Shown: piece after piece, positions 62,299-64,000 of the stretch
How the letters are laid out: each line of letters begins with the position of its first letter
Position numbering within the stretch: position 1 is the first letter of the stretch
From: Arcanobacterium_A bovis
GTDB lineage: Bacteria > Actinomycetota > Actinomycetes > Actinomycetales > Actinomycetaceae
DNA length: 64,000 nt
Assembly: GCF_042655305.1 (NCBI RefSeq)
Contig: NZ_JBHSLR010000009.1
Reading direction: 5' to 3' (one strand)
The notes under the pieces: model-generated
Told to the model about the DNA's origin: nothing
Seen by the model: the letters and a program-made list of their open reading frames with translations, nothing else
Databases searched by the model: none
Program-made: the position numbers and the translations under genes

Positions 62299-63288
62299 TT
62301 AATCGTTTTTCCGGCGTAGCACATCGATTCCTACCGCAACCGCGATAACACAACCGATCACTACTTGCTGCCAGAAAGAATTGACATTGAGGATATTGAG
62401 GCCGTTGCGAATAACGGCCAAGAGCAAGGCACCCACGAGCGTGCCCGAGGCTTTTCCGGAACCACCTGCGAGCGAAGCACCACCAATAACGACGGCGGCA
62501 ATCGCGTCCATTTCATAGCCGGTGGCGGCGCCAGGTTGTGCAGAGGAGAGTCGACCCGCGATCAACAGTCCTGCAAATCCGGCAAATAATCCCGAAAGTG
62601 CATAAACCGATACCAAAGTACGCTTTACCGGTAGACCAGATAAACGCGCCGCCTCAAGGTTTCCACCAACGGCATACATCGAGCGTCCCAACACAGTGCG
62701 GCTGAGAATAAACCAGCACACCACGCCTGCCACAGCCAGCATAATCACAGGCACAGGCACCGGGCCGATATACGAACCGAGGAAATTCACCTCTGGAGCC
62801 GTTGGAATCGGGCGGCCATCTGAGAGCACCAGCGTCAAGCCGCGAGCCACGGACATCATCGCCAACGTGGCAATAAATGCAGGGAGTTTGCCGTATGCGA
62901 CGCCAATACCCGAAATAACGCCTGCTAAAAGCCCCACAAGCAGCCCGATAAGCAAAGTCACGAAGCCCGGCAAACCAATATTGGTAAACATATATGCGCT
63001 CACCATCGCACCCAAGGCAGCAATTGATCCCACTGCGAGGTCAATACCAGCAGTGACGATCACGAAAGTCATGCCGAATGCCAAAATTGCGGTGGTCGCG
63101 GATTGGATTCCCACGTTGAGCAGATTCTGCGTGGTGAGGAAGTTGGGCGTAGCAATAAACAGCGCGATGCACAGCACCACGAGGCCTACAAGTGCGCCAT
63201 TTTCTGCCAAGAAATGCCCTATTTTCGAATGGCGTGGAGCGCTCAGCGACTTCTTTGCCGCCGGGGTTGTCTCAGTAGCTGATGTCAT
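62299..63288 (-). CDS. rbsC: Ribose ABC transporter, permease
   Basis: 329 residues, about ten membrane helices of the BPD-transporter 2 type. Segments FGMTFVIVTAGIDLAVGS, GKLPAFIATLAMMSVARG, YAVGGNLEAARLSGL and IAAVVIGGASLAGGSG are classical RbsC. Its ATG overlaps the rbsA stop (TGATG) and follows AAGGAG. Confidence 0.97.
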   Translation of the reverse strand: MTSATETTPAAKKSLSAPRHSKIGHFLAENGALVGLVVLCIALFIATPNFLTTQNLLNVGIQSATTAILAFGMTFVIVTAGIDLAVGSIAALGAMVSAYMFTNIGLPGFVTLLIGLLVGLLAGVISGIGVAYGKLPAFIATLAMMSVARGLTLVLSDGRPIPTAPEVNFLGSYIGPVPVPVIMLAVAGVVCWFILSRTVLGRSMYAVGGNLEAARLSGLPVKRTLVSVYALSGLFAGFAGLLIAGRLSSAQPGAATGYEMDAIAAVVIGGASLAGGSGKASGTLVGALLLAVIRNGLNILNVNSFWQQVVIGCVIAVAVGIDVLRRKND

Positions 63289-64000
63289 CAGAGTTCTCCT
63301 TCATGAAAAGCTTGTTTGCCTTGGGGTTCATTGTTTGTCGTAGCACTGCCATCTGTTGGCACGTCGTGGGTATGCACCGCGGAAGTCACATTGCGCACCG
63401 CCAGAGTCATCACTGCATCTTGGGTGGCTTGCGCCGCATCAAGTTCGCCAGCGATCCGCCCTCGGCTCATCACCAAGATGCGATCACTCATTCCCAAGAC
63501 CTCTGGTAGTTCGGATGACACCATCAGCACGGCACCGCCACGAGCCGTTACTTCATTGATGAGCTGGTAAATCTCGACTTTCGCACCAACGTCAACACCG
63601 CGGGTCGGCTCGTCGAGTAGCAACACGTGGGAATTTGCCAGCATCCAGCGCCCAAACACGACTTTCTGCTGATTTCCGCCCGAAAGATTGCGTATTTTCT
63701 GATCCACCGATGCCATACGCACGCGGAGTTTCTCCGCAACACTTGTGGCACGACGTCGTTGCCCGCGTCGATCCGCAAGCCCCATTTTCGCAGTGCTTTT
63801 TAGCGTGGCGTATCCCAAGTTTTCATTCACAGAAGCATCGAGTACCAGCCCCTGTACCTTGCGATCTTCTGGCACATGCCCAAGACCAGCCGCAATGCCG
63901 GCTGCCACGTTGAAACGTGGAATGGCTTTTCCACGTACGGTCACTGTGCCGGCGTCATAAGGATCAGCGCCAGCGATGGAACGAACGACTTCTGTTCTTC
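63288..64000 (-). CDS. rbsA: Ribose ABC transporter, ATP-binding protein, C-terminal part (cut by window edge)
   Basis: About 236 residues of the second ATPase domain of RbsA. Reading continues past the window edge without a start codon. Visible are GLGHVPEDRKVQGL, the signature LSGGNQQKVVFGRW, Walker B VLLLDEPTRGVDVGAK and MVSSELPEVLGMSDRILVM. The C-terminal tail of about 30 residues (after VRNVTSAVH) is unusually long and polar. It powers ribose uptake with RbsB and RbsC. Confidence 0.95.
   Translation of the reverse strand, partial: RTEVVRSIAGADPYDAGTVTVRGKAIPRFNVAAGIAAGLGHVPEDRKVQGLVLDASVNENLGYATLKSTAKMGLADRRGQRRRATSVAEKLRVRMASVDQKIRNLSGGNQQKVVFGRWMLANSHVLLLDEPTRGVDVGAKVEIYQLINEVTARGGAVLMVSSELPEVLGMSDRILVMSRGRIAGELDAAQATQDAVMTLAVRNVTSAVHTHDVPTDGSATTNNEPQGKQAFHEGEL

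Noticed and set aside
1..64000. Frequent GACGACG/CGTCGTC words as recombination or segregation signals
   Set aside because: They lie mostly in coding DNA where Asp/Val/Thr codon use explains them, and I could not count strand bias reliably by eye.
1..64000. tRNA, rRNA, riboswitch and insertion-sequence search
   Set aside because: No cloverleaf with a GTTC-type T-loop, no rRNA block, no transposase frame and no recognisable riboswitch core was found in the intergenic regions.

Overview
The window reads as chromosome of a mid-GC actinobacterium (about half G+C by eye), most likely of the Actinomycetaceae (Arcanobacterium/Trueperella type). Supporting signs are a WhiB3-type iron-sulphur regulator, a GuaB3 paralogue beside a canonical GuaB, a DUF6350 membrane protein next to purH, a PdxR-pdxST locus, a CIRCE-controlled groES without groEL, and many GTG starts. 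The genus is an inference. No rRNA, tRNA, insertion sequence or CRISPR array was seen.

Layout. 1-2.2 kb: 5' part of purH and DUF6350. 2.3-16.3 kb: a sugar-acid island with a complete glucuronate-to-pyruvate route (uxaC, uxuB, uxuA, kdgK, eda), an L-idonate-dehydrogenase-like gene with an unusual Nramp-fold transporter, a divergent FCD-GntR regulator, an HAD hydrolase, a GH3 glycosidase and a GPH symporter. 16.6-23.1 kb: sucD, sucC, pcrA, purF. 23.2-27.4 kb: pdxR, pdxS, pdxT, cutC-like. 27.4-29.9 kb: a NERD protein and an AbiE toxin-antitoxin pair whose toxin is frameshifted. 30-40.7 kb: guaA, mutT, rluA, pta-ackA-GNAT, class I fumarase, guaB3, an exonuclease. 40.9-47.8 kb: a binding-protein ABC transporter fused in one operon to a sensor kinase and response regulator, followed by an organophosphate antiporter. 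48-54.2 kb: a formate/nitrite channel and a deoxyribose operon (deoR, deoC, deoP, deoX, deoK). 54.4-59.9 kb: guaB, whiB, a secreted SGNH hydrolase, groES, a methyltransferase. 60-64 kb: ribose operon rbsA(partial)-C-B-K-D.

The common theme is carbon scavenging: hexuronates, sugar phosphates, deoxyribose and ribose, each with its own importer, catabolic enzymes and local control, feeding pyruvate, triose phosphate and acetate formation by Pta-AckA. Regulatory DNA is unusually readable. A GTTGCC operator is shared by the uxu operon and the GH3/GPH operon. A TTGTATGCA palindrome lies beside gntR. Regular repeat arrays with 21-bp and 16-bp periods precede the ABC/two-component operon and its partner antiporter. 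A 14-bp inverted repeat abuts the AbiE start codon, a CIRCE element precedes groES, and large nested inverted repeats surround pdxS.

The strongest leads are the Nramp-fold transporter that has lost both metal-binding motifs inside a sugar-acid operon, the AfuABC/HptRSA-like sensing-and-uptake cluster, the shared GTTGCC regulon, and the GT-duplication frameshift in the AbiEii toxin. All statements rest on reading the sequence and on family knowledge; no database search was possible.
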